From: Castor canadensis
Lineage: Eukaryota > Chordata > Mammalia > Rodentia > Castoridae
Length of the DNA stretch: 64,000 nt
Assembly (NCBI RefSeq): GCF_047511655.1
Contig: NC_133396.1
Span: 132,565,490 to 132,629,489, forward strand
Direction: 5' to 3'
Shown: piece after piece, positions 1 through 12,003 of the stretch
Layout: each line of letters starts with the position of its first letter
How positions within the stretch are numbered: the stretch's first letter is position 1
Made by a program: the position numbers and the translations under genes
The notes under the pieces: generated by a model
What the model was told of the DNA's origin: nothing
Databases searched by the model: none
What the model saw: only the letters and a program-made list of their open reading frames with translations

Positions 1-728
1 AGTCCTAGCCTCTGAAGGAGAGACATGATTGGCTAATGAACATGATTGGCACCTGTTATTTAAAATCATGATTTGCAAAAAATAAATAAAAGAAAATAGT
101 GATTTGCTGAGCTAATGGTGATTTTTGTACTTTGTGCAATTATTCACATTTAATGTGCTATAATAACTGAAATTTGAACCACATCAGTTGGGGACTGTTT
201 CTTATATATCTTAACTGTGGTAACCAAAAATCAATGCATATTAAAACTGTGCAGAATAAGAGCTGCTTGGTTTGCTGTTTGAATTTTATTGCACGAAGGC
301 TCTTTTTCATTATTTAAAACTGTCTAAGTCCCTATTATAAGTCAGATATGTCTTGACATGTGCAAAAGTCATGATTGATGAATTTAAAACAAAAATTCAT
401 ATTGAAATGAAATAGTTATACCTTTTCTTCCCCAAACTTCAGATTTTAACAGGATTTGCAACTATTCCAACAAATATCATCCATCAGAACAAAACATCGG
501 TATCATTTTCTCAGTTCTGTTTTTGAACATTGACATAGATGTTATGTGAAAAGTAGGTTTTAAAAACAGAAGTTTGGTATCCACAGTTCATATGATACTT
601 ATACTGCTTCCCAATAATAAGCTTAAACTTTCCTGGGTAATTTGATACAACAAAGAAAACAATTAAGTTTTCTAAGTTGTGGATGGAGTAAAGAAACTCA
701 GTAAATTATAAAATTAAAATCATACTCA
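1..728. other. Unique AT-rich noncoding sequence
   Basis: I see no long open frame, no recognisable repeat and no RNA gene here. The sequence is AT-rich with short A and T runs. Confidence 0.6.
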
Positions 729-833
729 GGCTGGGCATTGGGTACATTCCTATAATATCAATGGTCAGGAGATTGAGACAGGAGGATTACAAGTTTGAGA
801 TGTATAGGGAGATGCTGGGTCAAAAATTATGTA
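729..833 (+). mobile_element. B1-like SINE (7SL-derived monomer)
   Basis: The block opens with GGCTGGGCAT and carries a degraded internal promoter and the GAGACAGGAGGATTACAAG core typical of B1 and Alu-type 7SL-derived SINEs. It ends in GGGTCAAAAA before AT-rich sequence. It is divergent, so it is probably an old insertion. Transcription polarity is plus. No target-site duplication was resolved. Confidence 0.7.
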
Positions 834-1239
834 ATATATATATCATGTAATATGTATAAAACATTCAATCTCAGGTAAGTCAATTGATTGATCTCTATTG
901 GTTGAACATAAAGAATATAAATAATTATCAGTATCTACCTCAATTTAAGTGAAATGTATTAACTATAGTCACAAACAGAATTTAAAATCTAGAATAGTTT
1001 ACAAAGAAAACTCTAAATCAAATACCTGAAACATCAGACTCTAAGTACATATGTTAAAATGACATTTTATTTTCTGGAGTATGACTTACAAGTTTTTGTA
1101 CTTTCACCTGGTGCAGAAAGATGCTGATTGTCCTGTCTCTTCTATGGTGGTTGATGGTTTGTGTTCCTAGCTGAAAAGCCAGACACTAGTGAGATAGTGT
1201 CTTTCTTTGTCTGCTAACTCATTTACTACTTGTTCCACT
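834..1239. other. Unique AT-rich noncoding sequence
   Basis: No gene or clear repeat is visible. The sequence is very AT-rich. Confidence 0.5.
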
Positions 1240-1500
1240 TATTCATTCATCACTGTGTTTATTCATTCCATTAGTAAGTATTATATTGTTAATATAAAAT
1301 ATTTTGTATTTTTAATATTTCCTATGCTAACCTCCATGGATTTAATGATGAATCAAAAAGCCATAATTCTTGCCCTTATGGATAGAGTTCACAGTCTAAT
1401 GAACAGGGAGACATTTAGCAAGAACCACGCAGTAGTAAAGCAAGTAACTTATGTGAAAAAAAGAAGAAAAAAACAAAACCTAACAAAATAAAGGAAGGAA
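1240..1500 (-). mobile_element. L2 LINE 3'-end fragment, antisense
   Basis: The run of TTCATTCATT-like words followed by a 'cccttatggatagagttcacagt...aacagggagaca' region matches the reverse complement of the mammalian L2 3' end, in which the element terminates in TGAATGAATGAA-type repeats. An antisense L2 reads into its own body toward higher coordinates, and comparable L2-like sequence resumes after the L1 tail at about 1600. The frame at 1207-1491 is a chance frame in this degenerate repeat. Confidence 0.5.
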
Positions 1501-1508
1501 ATTAAATA

Positions 1509-1599
1509 AGATGCTCAGAAATATCCCTCAGAAGGGGCAGGGGGGAGAAATAACCCAAACAATGTACACACATGTGAATAAATGAGTAATAAAAAAGAA
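1509..1599 (+). mobile_element. L1 3' terminal fragment with poly-A-like tail
   Basis: A G-rich polypurine stretch (GGGGCAGGGGGGAGAAATAA) is followed by an AT/CA-rich segment and AATAAATGAGTAATAAAAAAG. This is the usual order at a rodent L1 3' end: G-rich tract, short spacer, A-rich tail. It interrupts the L2-like sequence on both sides. Target-site duplications were not resolved. Confidence 0.5.
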
Positions 1600-2095
1600 T
1601 GTAACATTTATACTAAAATCTGAAGGAAAAACAAAATATACCTTAAAGTTTAGTAGGCCAAAGGGCATTCTGTATAAGGATACTTGAGTAAATAAAAAGA
1701 AACAAAGTGAAATTTTACCACATCTGAGAATATTAAAAGCCAGTTGACTAGAAATCTATGAGAGAGAAAGAGAGAGAGAGAGAGAAGAAGAAGAATATGG
1801 AATAACATGAAGAGGGAAATTGGGTCACAGACTTGCATATGAAGAGCTCTTGAAGTCACAGATTTTATTATACGCACAAGTGGAAATGCATCAAAAGCAC
1901 AAGTGGAAACCCATCAAGGGGATTTATGAGGAGAAAGATATGAACTGATCGGCATTTAAGTTATTAACTAGGATGCGGTGCAGGATGGAGTGTGAGGTGT
2001 AACAAGCATGTCCATAGTGTAAAGAGATGACACTGGAGTGGACAAGGATGTGACATTCATTGTGGCAACTGTTAAGTTAAATATGTCAATGTGAT
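1600..2095 (-). mobile_element. Probable continuation of antisense L2, degraded
   Basis: The segment continues the antisense L2 pattern: 'acattta...aaatctgaagga', 'caaagggcattct', then purine-rich sequence. Similarity fades toward 2095. It contains a GA microsatellite at 1760-1795. Confidence 0.4.
1760..1795. repeat. (GA)n / (GAA)n microsatellite
   Basis: An imperfect GA run passes into four GAA-like units. Confidence 0.9.
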
Positions 2096-2199
2096 TTCGT
2101 AACATTATTACCTCTCCGCTTAATTAAAAACTAAACTGTTGACTAGGGACCTTCCTCTTGCAGATTTTCTAAGTACAGCTTACTTCCTAGCTGGAAGAG

Positions 2200-2712
2200 A
2201 AGATTATGCAAGAATTGCCTCTATCTATAAACCTGTAGCTATACACAATCATCAAATGTAGTGTTTCTTTCTGTGCTCCACCAACTACAATCTACTAGCA
2301 ACTCTTGCTATGCACCCTTGACCATATTTTTGGGACCATTCTTGTGTTTATGGATGATTACATGTGACAACTTTCATTGGTCAGCCTCCATTTCTATGTC
2401 TATTTTTAAATTCTCTTAGAGGAACTTATTCTTTTCTGTAGCTTTACCACATAAATATAAAGATGTCTTAATTTTTCCAGCCAAGATAACTCTTCTAAGT
2501 GCCAGACTCATGTATTTCACTTGACATATCTTCATAAATGCCTCATAAGCATCTAAAAATTCACATGTTCATGTTTGATCTTATTTTCCCTCCAGCCCCT
2601 AACTAAAAAAAGCAACAACTTGTCCTCTCTGTATATTCTGTTCTAGAAAATCACACTAGCATCAGCTCAGCTGTGCAGCAGGCACTTCTGACTTCTTTGC
2701 TTCAAGACCAAG
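2200..2712 (+). mobile_element. L2 LINE fragment (reverse-transcriptase C-terminal region), sense
   Basis: The best-supported part is 2480-2640, where 'ccaagataactcttctaagtgccagactcatgta' and the following 'catctaaaaattcacatgttc' parallel the L2 ORF2 consensus for the region coding the C-terminal part of the protein. The frame is destroyed by stops and indels. It ends where the LTR at 2713 begins, so the LTR apparently landed in or beside it. Confidence 0.5.
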
Positions 2713-3057
2713 TGCTATGGGTTGAGTATGTCAGCCAAAAGTTCATGTGTTGGAAACTTAGCTACTCAGTAGGACAGTGTTGCCAGGTGAGGCTGAGAAA
2801 GAAGGGCTTGCAAGCATCATAGGTAGGGAAATGGATTAGTTATTGAGGGAGTCCAGTCCCCTTTTCTCTCACACATGTAGCATTCCCCCTTCTGACTTGT
2901 ACCATGTTATGATGTAGCCCGAGGCCCTCCCCAGACATGGCTGCCTGGTCTGTGAACTTCCCAGGCTCCAGGAATTGGGATGAAATGAACATCTTCCCTT
3001 CATAAATTACAACACAGTCTCAGTTACCCAGTTATTCAACAGGAAATATACTAAGAC
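2713..3057 (+). mobile_element. Solo LTR of the MaLR type (MLT1/MST-like)
   Basis: The block starts TGCTATGGGTTGAGTATGTC and contains 'aaaagttcatgtgttggaaactta'. In its 3' half it has the 'cataaattac...cagtctcagttacccag' segment, and it ends near CTAAGAC. That order matches the mammalian apparent-LTR-retrotransposon LTRs. Length, about 345 bp, fits a full solo LTR. It is highly diverged and has no internal retroviral sequence beside it. Confidence 0.75.
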
Positions 3058-4620
3058 TCTTCTTAAGTAAGGGAAATGGCAGAACTCTTTTGATTATATC
3101 TTCAGAAATTATCCAAGATGTATTCACTTTCCTCTGTGCGTACTGCTTTCCTCAAAATCCACACTTGCTTCCCATTTGCCACAATAATTTACTAATTTAC
3201 CTCATTCCAAAGAAGAGAATGTACCCCTGGTGTCTTATCTCGAGACTCAAGCTACCAAACACAGCAGAATTTCTACTTCCATATAGCACTTCCCATTAGC
3301 TGATTCAAAATTTATTCAGTGGTACAATCAATTCAGGGAGGAAGGTACAAGAAGTTTGAAATTTCAACCATGAACACAGGTATCCTGTAATCATTTGAAC
3401 ATTTCCCTCTCTCTCTCTCTCTTTTTCTTGAGACCATCAACACATCAACACACAGCCTTTAAAAAATTCATATAACTTTTACATTTCAATACTTTCATTC
3501 CTTAAATTTTAGTGTGTTTTGTGAGAAGTGATAAAGTTGAGTGTTTCCATTTCAAAGTTCCTAGTTTGCTAGTTTATGAAGTGAAACCAATCTTTATGCA
3601 AACAGTCACTGTCTAAAAAAAAAAAAAAGTCTTATTTAAGGGCGTTCTTTGCAAAGATATGAAAAGTCAATTACTTATCCCTTAGTTGCTAAACCATAAT
3701 GTAGACTTGATATATTTAAAATATCATTCTCAATCTAAATTACTAAGAATAAAATTTCAAAGGACAATCGAACTTGGTTAAAAATTGGGATACAAAGAAA
3801 TTTTATGTAGGTAAATTGACGTGTTGAAATAAGATAACTTCAAAAGTCATCTCTTTCATCGAAAGCAAAATAAGAGGTTTTGAGTTTTGCAGGGGATGGA
3901 TGCCATGGTAGCTTTTGTTATTATTATAAATAAAAAGCAAGTGTCCAGCTTCAGGGTAACCAGCAAGTGACTGAATACTCATTACTTTTATAGCTCAGTA
4001 CATTTACAAGTGAGCCAAAGCATAAGAAAATCTATCGCTCATTTTCTGTAGCAGCAATTTAGTCTATGATCTGTACCTAAGAGCGACATTCCAGTCTAAC
4101 TCACACGCCATGGAAGCTCTTAAACACTCAAAGAAAGCTCGTATACACCTTTTCTATTCAACCTAAGTTATAAGGGATGGTCACTTTCTTTGTGTAATTT
4201 TTCATCACCTTTCAACTTTTTTCTGGAAAATTCGTTCTTGGCTATTGTTTGCAATTCATATCAAATTTTCTAGTCTGTAATTTTCAGAATCTTTTTCATT
4301 CTTTACCCTTTATGAAAAATATGTATGATTATGTCTTTATTTGTTGGGAAACATTTGTACTCTCTCTAACTTTTCCCTCAAAGTTTCCAGATTTGTGTTT
4401 AAGAGCTATGTTATTGTTTTTATGTATAATTTTTTGACCATAAAATTTGAATTTGTTTACAGCAAAAAGAAATTACTTTCTTTGTTGTCATGATACAACA
4501 AGACTTCCAATTTTCCTTTAATGGTATTCTTCAGCCCTTTCCAGATGGAAGATAAAATTAATGGGTGGGTACCAGAAAGCATGTGAAAGACCAAAACCAA
4601 AACCAAGATAAATTTGCATC
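3058..4620. other. Mostly unique noncoding sequence
   Basis: No recognised gene. The stretch holds a (CT)n run at about 3403-3425 and a poly-A of about 13 at 3616-3628. The frames at 3090-3299 and 4249-4437 are short and have no recognisable domain. Confidence 0.5.
3403..3425. repeat. (CT)n microsatellite
   Basis: A short pure CT tract is followed by a T run. Confidence 0.85.
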
Positions 4621-4624
4621 AAAA

Positions 4625-4732
4625 GCTAGGGGTGGTGTTGTTGCAACCTGTAATCCCAGCACCAGGGATGCTGAGGCCGAAGGATCAAGACTCTGACTCA
4701 AAAAAAACAAGTCAGAAGAAACAAAACAAAAA
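4625..4732 (+). mobile_element. B1-like SINE, internally deleted
   Basis: The 'ggtggtgttgttgcaacctgtaatcccagca' box A/B-type start and 'gatgctgaggccgaaggatcaagactctgactcaaaaaaaa' end match a B1 monomer lacking part of its middle. An A-rich tail follows. Confidence 0.75.
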
Positions 4733-6774
4733 ATCATTGTCAAAGTGTCTTTTCCCCTGCTGAAATTAAATTAGCCAAATGATCTTTTTCTATTATTTTA
4801 TAAGATTCTTGGGTAATTTGACTTACATGAAAAACATATGAAAGTACCAGAGCACTCCAATTAAGCTGATCCCATTGTAATATTTTATTTTTTTTCCAGA
4901 CACAAATGTCTGATTTCATAAAATGAATAACCATATTTTCAAATGGTTGAAATGAATTCATGTTTACATGTCCTCAGCTGTATATAGCACAAACAGAAAA
5001 AAAAGAGTATGACTTTGGAATACATACTAATCTGTTATTTGTGACTCTTTCCCACCCCCCACCCCCACAGAAGGAAAGCCCAAGACTTATTTTCTTGCAT
5101 GCTTGTAAGAGGTAAGAGAAGGGGGACCTCCAAAAGGCAGGCTTTTGGTGGATGTTTCATATCACTGGTTCATAATGTCACATATTAAATTTAACCATCA
5201 CATCTTCTTGGTACAGTTACTACGCGATAGAGTTTCAACAGCTTTTTTTTTCTTCCCCTTGCTCATTATGGAACAGATATTACAAGGGCTAAAAGGGGTC
5301 ATACATTAACTGGATGAGATCCAATTATGGGAAAAACCAGAGCAGTACTCTTGGGCAAACTGAAAGCTGTGCTAAAATGATCACATGACTACACATTAAG
5401 AAGCCTGAAAATGTTCACATTTTTAAAGATAATTTAATATATATATGTCAGTAAAATTATGATTCAAGTAACCACACATCAGTTATCAGGTAAAAGTGAT
5501 TAAAATTCCTAGAGAAAGAAATAATTTCTGCCAATAAAACACCCATTTCATATTGAATATTTGCTAGTGTGATTCTTATTTAAATTGTGTAATTGAATTA
5601 TTTATTTGAAAATAATTGAAGGATGCTTTTTGGCTTTCTACATATACTTGAAATATGTTTTTTTATCTGAAGTTACTATTGTTAGTGTGACAGGAGAGCC
5701 ATTGTCTCATATAAATTGTTCAGCAGCCTAAATTCATAGACTTTGAATATAAAACTCAGGTAGTGTTCTGGGAAGGTATCATTAGCTGAGTAGTAAATGA
5801 CATATCCCAGACTATTTGATAGAAATTTGTATCCATTTTGGGGGCACAGAACCTGAGGATTATTTATGCTTCAGTTTTGAAAATCATATATGTGGAAGAT
5901 ATTATTAAAAGTATAAACTTTCTATACTAGAATACGACTTTACAAAAATCCCAGTAAGACACAAAATATGAATATTTTTTTATTATCTTTGGCATTTCAG
6001 AGCTTCTCCCCTCCCCCCTAGAGTTTCATACTCAGATAAAATAGTTACAAGCAGGTATTTACTGGCAGTCAAAAAACTTTTAGTACTGATTTTATTAGAT
6101 AACAGAGTATCATAAATAATACCAAGAAGTATCATAAAACTTGCCCATACACCATTTGCTTATGAACATTTTTTTAGAAGGAAATCAAGAAGTCTTAGAA
6201 TGCATTTCCAAATCTGTTGGAAATACTCGAGGTGACAAGTGAATATCAACCTTCGCCAGCCATCAAAGTGCTGGGAGGCAGTATCTTCTAGAACGGGTGC
6301 AAATGACAGGTAGAATTGTCACAAAACTAATGAAATGCAGCACTAAATGTGGCACCAGGAGATTGTCCAGGAACCACAAACTCATCCAACAGTACTCAGT
6401 GATCTTGAATATATTTGCTTACAAATGAAAAAGAAGCTGGTTTAATCTAAGCTGGACACTCTGGGGACTTGCACTAATACAAAGACAGGATCTTCCCTCA
6501 CAGAAAATGAACCCCAGTTCCGAAATTAAGAATGAACTTGTAAAACTTTGTGCAAAGAAGGGCTTTTGTAGGTATGAACATTTGTCTATACTCTTCAGTT
6601 GAACTTGCACAGGGTGTTAGGCTATGTGGAGCAGTGAGAAAGAAAGAGGACACCTGCTTTGCCATTCTGTTTCAGCCAAATCAACCCTGAAAATCTGCAG
6701 CCAGATTGCCCCCACAGCTGTCATTTTGGCTAAAATTAAATAAAAATAACTGGAGAGCATTACAATATGTTTCT
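4733..6774. other. Unique noncoding sequence
   Basis: No gene or confident repeat. It is AT-rich with one GC-richer patch at about 6200-6330 that contains several CpGs. The short antisense frames at 6419-6610 and 6617-6883 look like chance frames. Confidence 0.5.
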
Positions 6775-8195
6775 CCCCTCCCCCCATCCTTATTAAGGTA
6801 TAATTAACATAAAATTGTACATATTGAAATAATACGATGTGAGATTTGACATATATTGTGAAATGATCAACATAATCAAGCAAATTAACACGTCAAAACC
6901 TCACATAGTTACCCTCTGTGTGTGTGTGTATTGTGATTATTTAAGATCAATTTATCAAAATTTAAATATATAAGACATGGTTATTAAATACAGTCACCAT
7001 ATTGTACATTAGGTCTCTGGAATTACTCATCTATAACTGACTGTTTATAACATTTCCCCAATGTTTCCTCATCACTCCCCACCCAGTTACTAATAACCAT
7101 TCTGCTACTTCCTGCTACTATGGTTTCAATTTTTCAGGTTATAAACATAAATGATACCATGCAATATTTGCCTTCTTTTCTGTCATATTTCACTTAGCAT
7201 AAGGTCCTCCACCTTCATCCATGTCTTTGAAAAGGTAGGATTTCTCTCTTGTAAAGATTGAATACAATTCCATTGTGTATATTATATATATATATTATAT
7301 ATATATATATAGTGAGTATGATGCTGTGAATAATGCTTTAGTGTACATGAGAGTACAGATAAATCGTTAAGATGCTTATGTCATTTTGTTTATAGGGGGA
7401 TTTCTATGTCATATGGTAGTTCTAGTTTTAATTTTTAAGGGAACTTCCATATTGTTTTCCAAAATGTCTATTCCAATTTATATTCCCTTTGACAATGTAT
7501 AAGGGTTCCCTTTTCTTCAAATCTTTGAGAGCACTTGCTATTGTTTAAGTTTTTGGTAATAGACAACCTAACATGTGTGAAGTGATATTCATTGTGGGTT
7601 TGATTTGCATGGATCTCCAAAGATCCATGAAGTTGAGCATCTTTGGAAAAATGTCTATTCAGATCCTTTGCCAGTTTTTAAATCAAGTTGTTTTTTATTA
7701 TTTGAGTTTTTAAATATATTCTCATATTAACCTCTTTTTAAATAAATGATTTGTAAATCATTTGTCCCATTCCATAAGTTGTCTTTACATTTTGTTGATT
7801 GTTTCATTTGCTGCTCAGAAACTTTCAGTTTGTGTAGTCTCACTTGTTAGTTTGAAAATTCTGATTCTTCCAATCCATGAATATAGGATATCTTTACTTT
7901 TATCTGGGTCTTCTTTAATTTATTATATTGGTGTTTCATAATTTCACTGTACCAAAATCTTCCACTATTTTGGTTAAACCTATTTCTAAGGGTTTTTTTT
8001 TTTTGGATGCTATTATAAGTGAAATTTTTAAATCTATTTTTCTGGATACTTTGTTGTTAGTTCATTAAATGCAACAGACTTAGCTATGGTGACTTTGTAT
8101 CCTCAAGCTTTCTAAACTTATTGGCTTTAACATTTTTGTAGCAAGTTTTGTTTTTTCTATATATACAATCATCTCATTTTCAAACAAATAACTAG
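6775..8195 (-). mobile_element. L1 LINE 3' region (end of ORF2 plus 3' UTR), antisense, 5'-truncated
   Basis: On the plus strand the block reads as the reverse complement of an old mammalian L1. Landmarks are 'tttcacttagcataaggtcctccaccttcatccatg', the 'atgtctattcagatcctttgccagttttt' segment, and 'tctatatatacaatcatctcattttcaaacaaata' near the ORF2 side. The order of landmarks shows that the 3' end lies toward 6775 and the truncated 5' end near 8195. All reading frames are broken. The family looks like the older L1M group. It contains a TA microsatellite and two short perfect inverted repeats. Confidence 0.85.
7272..7311. repeat. (TA)n microsatellite within the L1
   Basis: An almost pure TA/ATT tract occupies a position where other old L1 copies carry ordinary sequence. 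Confidence 0.85.
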
Positions 8196-8199
8196 TTTT

Positions 8200-8640
8200 T
8201 TTTATGGTTGCTGGAATAAATTACCCCAAACTTGATGGATTCAAACAACATATTCTACACAGATCTAAAAGCCAGAAGTCCAAAATCGGTGTTATTGGGA
8301 ACAATCCAAGTGTCTGGAGGTCCCTGCTGCCCCAGATGCTCCTGGGGCCACCTTCACCTTTAGTTGCTGGCAGCTCTGATGTTCCTTGACCTGCCACTGC
8401 ATCCCTCACCCCAGTCTCTCCTTCTGCCTTTATATTGCCCACTCTTTGTGTGCATGTGTGCATATGAAAAAATCCTCTGGGCTTCTTTAAAAGGACATTT
8501 CTGATTACTCTGGACCCACCTGAATAACACAGAATAATCTCTTTATCTCAAAATCCTTAATCACATTTTGTACTACATAAGTGATATTCACAGGTTCCAG
8601 GTGTTAGAACTAAACTTCAATCCACTGTATCACTTATCAC
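8200..8640 (+). mobile_element. Unassigned old interspersed repeat
   Basis: The sequence 'ggttgctggaataaattaccccaaactt...ggattcaaacaaca', 'aaaagccagaagtccaaaatcggtg' and the closing 'gttagaactaaacttcaat' follows, in order, a common mammalian repeat with a 'ggctgctataacaaa...ggcttaaacaaca...agaagtccaagatcaaggtg' consensus. I recognise the pattern but am not sure of its family name. Overlapping frames on both strands (8204-8389 and 8221-8463) are shadows of this repeat. Confidence 0.5.
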
Positions 8641-9546
8641 TTAAAAAAAAGCCTAAATATCTATAAAATCTATCTTAAGAAAGCTTAGGTATTTTAGTCA
8701 TCTTTTAGAGACTGGAAAAAAGGTTGCCCACTATTGCTAAGCAACATTCAGAAGCAGCTAAAAAGGAAGACACAAAACAGCTATCTTATTAATATTTATG
8801 GATCATTTTGCTTATTTTTGAATTTCACTTAATGCATCTGTCATTTTAAAGTTTGGTATATACAAAATGCCTTGTCTTTTCAAAACTATAGTACAATACC
8901 CTGTTTGTTTTTAGAGTTGAGCTATTTATTCATAGAACTTTTTTTTCCAGTTTGAGTTAGGCACTTTTAAAATTTTTACCTGAAGATTTTACAACAGATG
9001 TTAGCAATTATGTATTTTTTCATAAATTCCAATATAAATGAATCAAGTTGATTTGCCAAAATTCCTTTCAGTCATGGCTTGAATTAGCACATTCTCACTG
9101 AAAATGTTTTACAGAATGCTAAGTATGTCCTCAGTGTTTTACCACCTTCTTTGAAAAATAAGAAAGCACAAAGCTATTGTGAAGGAATTACAGAGCTCTA
9201 AGGAAACAGAGAGAAATGATCTAGCTTGGATAGACACAGAGATGGGGCCAGAACAGCAGGTTTAAAGAAGGCCCCACACTCATGTGGTTTACATTACCAT
9301 GTTTTGCCTGTGTTTCATGTTGGCTCCCTCATTTAGTACACGGAATTTAACATAGAATTAAGAAATTACCCACATAAAACACGCAGTGAGTGGGCAGGAA
9401 TTTTGGTATCCCATAAACATGGATTGGTTTCTTGACTCTAACACATGTGTAAGACTGAACAAAACATTTCCTTTCTGTATTGATTTATATCATGACTAGA
9501 TATAGTAAGTCTGCAAGCATATGATAATAGCTATTATTTTTGTTAG
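8641..9546. other. Unique noncoding sequence
   Basis: No gene or recognised repeat. AT-rich. Confidence 0.55.
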
Positions 9547-9602
9547 TTTAGCAGTGCTGGGGATCAAATTCAGGTCCTCACAATTGCTAGGCAAGCATTC
9601 TC
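9547..9602 (-). mobile_element. ID-type SINE fragment, antisense
   Basis: 'agtgctggggatcaaattcaggtcctcacaattgctaggcaagcattctc' is the reverse complement of the tRNA-Ala-derived ID core (GCTTGCCTAGCAA...). Only the 3' half remains. Confidence 0.6.
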
Positions 9603-9811
9603 CCACATACATATAATAGCTATTATTAATAAAGAAAATGCAAATATCAATACGTTCCATGTTATTTGGTTATAGACTATGACTGCCTATGTGTGCAGGA
9701 GTTTTTTTTTAAGATGACAAGTATTTTTGAGGGACTTAAAGATACTTTAGAGGGAAGGATCTCTATCCTTTAAAGATTAAAAAGGAGGGAGTAATGAGAA
9801 GAAAGGACATA

Positions 9812-9838
<27 letters not shown>
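9812..9838. repeat. (CA)n microsatellite
   Basis: A perfect CA run of about 13 units. The Thr-His repeat in the overlapping frame comes only from this tract. Confidence 0.95.
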
Positions 9839-9842
<4 letters not shown>

Positions 9843-10037
9843 AGGAGGAGAGACATGAGGAAGAAGAGTTAAGGTTACAGTGGGCAAGACTGGCAAGGTG
9901 TACTTATATAAGCATGTGGGACAATCATAACTACATTAGCGAGAACGTTAAATCAGATGGTGTCGAAAATAATGTTGTGTTGTTAGAAGAGATCCCAGAA
10001 ACTATCAGGTATGAATAGTGACATGCAATAGGACAGG

Positions 10038-10130
10038 AGGTAGGGAACCACTGCGGGTCTTTGAGCAGAAGAGTGACATGATAATTTGCATATATAGTGA
10101 GAGAGTTTAAAGAATACTAATCAAATGAAA
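10038..10130 (-). mobile_element. Possible antisense L2 fragment
   Basis: 'ctttgagcagaagagtgacatgata' matches a very common word group of antisense L2 (GAGCAGAGGAGTGACATGAT). The flanks are too diverged to set boundaries. Confidence 0.4.
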
Positions 10131-11919
10131 TTGGGAACTGAGAAAAATATATCTCTGAAACAGACAATTTAATGGAAAATTGTGACAGTATCCAAGTAAA
10201 TAACATAACAAGGAAAAGACTTTGCAGAATATTGATTTAATGCATCACTTAAGCAAGAGTATCTCAAACCTGCATTATCTATGCTCTATTTCCTGTGCCT
10301 TGGACAGCTTATCTATTTACCTCCCTCCAAAGAACAGAAGCAGTTTTCTACATGAATTGTTTGCTTCTGATGTATACTATTTAACAGTATGATAAAACAC
10401 ATCACAAAGAGAATTCAGCACTTTTGAAAGTTATGTATTCTTTAAGATACTTCAGGTTAGAATATCATGAATAAAAATGACTAAAATTAAATTCAGACCA
10501 GCAGATCACAGCCATCATCGTCATCTGTTGAAAACTTATCACTGCCAAAGAAATCACTTTCAATATGCACAAAAGTTGGCAAATTGCAATTTGACCCCAT
10601 TGTACAAATTTCAATAGTCTTCTGAAACATCGAAATAACCCATTTAAAATAATTATGTTGATTCTAAATTGTGCATTCAAATGATATGTTCAGTTCACAG
10701 TTTGGGGATATGGCAAGAACATATGCCATAAAAACACGATGAAAAGTTGAAGCTAGTTATCAAGGCTATTGTTAATTTTAAGAGGTAGGTAAAGAAAATT
10801 TGCCTCTTTACAAGGACTAAAATTCTTTTAAAAACCAGAAATGGTGTGATTATATATATATTTACTGCATTACCTATAAAATTAGTTTTTATTACAATGA
10901 AAGGCATTCTTTTAGGGTAGGAAAATAAATGTCAGTCCCCATTAAAATGAAACAACTGCCTGATTTGGTCAAGGCAGCATGCATAATTTAATTTGATGCC
11001 CTAGTATTCTGAAAAATGGCATGAAAGGCCGCTCAAACACGTTTAGCTCCTCTGGATTTTGTAGGCATTATACCTAAACAGTGTGCACTCTTGTAGAATG
11101 CTTCATCAGCACATCACTTTAGGAGATTTCTATTCCTGTAACTCTGCAAAGCACACCAGGCCCAGAAAAAGCTGGAAGTGAAAGTTGAGAGGCAAAGAGC
11201 TTGGGGAACTGCCTACCAGTGATCTGAAGAGACCAAGAGTTGCAGTGTTCTAGAACTGGTAAGACCTGCAAAGAATGTGGTTTGAGTATTGAGATTCTTT
11301 TCAGAATGAGAAGCGTGATGTCTCTTCTACCCTCATGAATATAAGCAAAAAAAAAAGAAAAGAAAAGTGGTATCATGTTATTTGTAAACTCCCAAGTATT
11401 TGGACAAGCCCTCCTTTAGGGCAAGAATCAGATGAAACACATCAGTGCTATTTGAGATTCTCTCACTCCATGGGGAGTTGATTTGACCCCTAATTCAAGC
11501 AGAGAATCGGTAGATGTGAAATGATGAAGATAAACTCAAAATATTGATAAGTAAAAGCTGATCTAAAGAACTTAATGGAATACCATTAACAGGCACTAAC
11601 ATAAGTCAAAAGGACACAGTCATAAGAAATATTTGCAGAGCAGTGTTTCTGACAACTTTGGTGATAGTGTTGGCAGGATTTTTTTTTCCTCTCATATAAA
11701 AGACTGTTTTCTTTCTTATAATTTTCTTATACATTTATACAATATAGTTCAACATATGTTCAACTACATATACAACATTTATGTAGTATAATGTATATAA
11801 TCTAATATATTAAAAGAAGCCTAAGAACTGATGACATATTCATCATTTTTAGAAGCATTTCAATGATTCCATAAAAGTTTACTATTGTAGGTTTATTTAC
11901 ACCTTATTATTTCTTCCTG
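10131..11919. other. Unique AT-rich noncoding sequence
   Basis: Short frames only (the longest is the 85-codon antisense frame at 11119-11376), none with a recognisable domain. No confident repeat. Confidence 0.5.
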
Positions 11920-12003
11920 TAATGTAAGAAAAGATCATTATCCTCCCTTTCATCTCCCTATTGGTGATAGTTATTCTCAATAAATATTTGTTGACTGACT
12001 CGA
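11920..12003 (+). mobile_element. L2 LINE 3' end
   Basis: The hallmark 'ttctcaataaatatttgttgactgact' ends the fragment, as in the mammalian L2 3' terminus. Upstream similarity fades quickly. Confidence 0.6.

Noticed and set aside
8204..8463. Overlapping 61- and 80-codon frames
   Set aside because: They fall in an old interspersed repeat and mirror each other on opposite strands.
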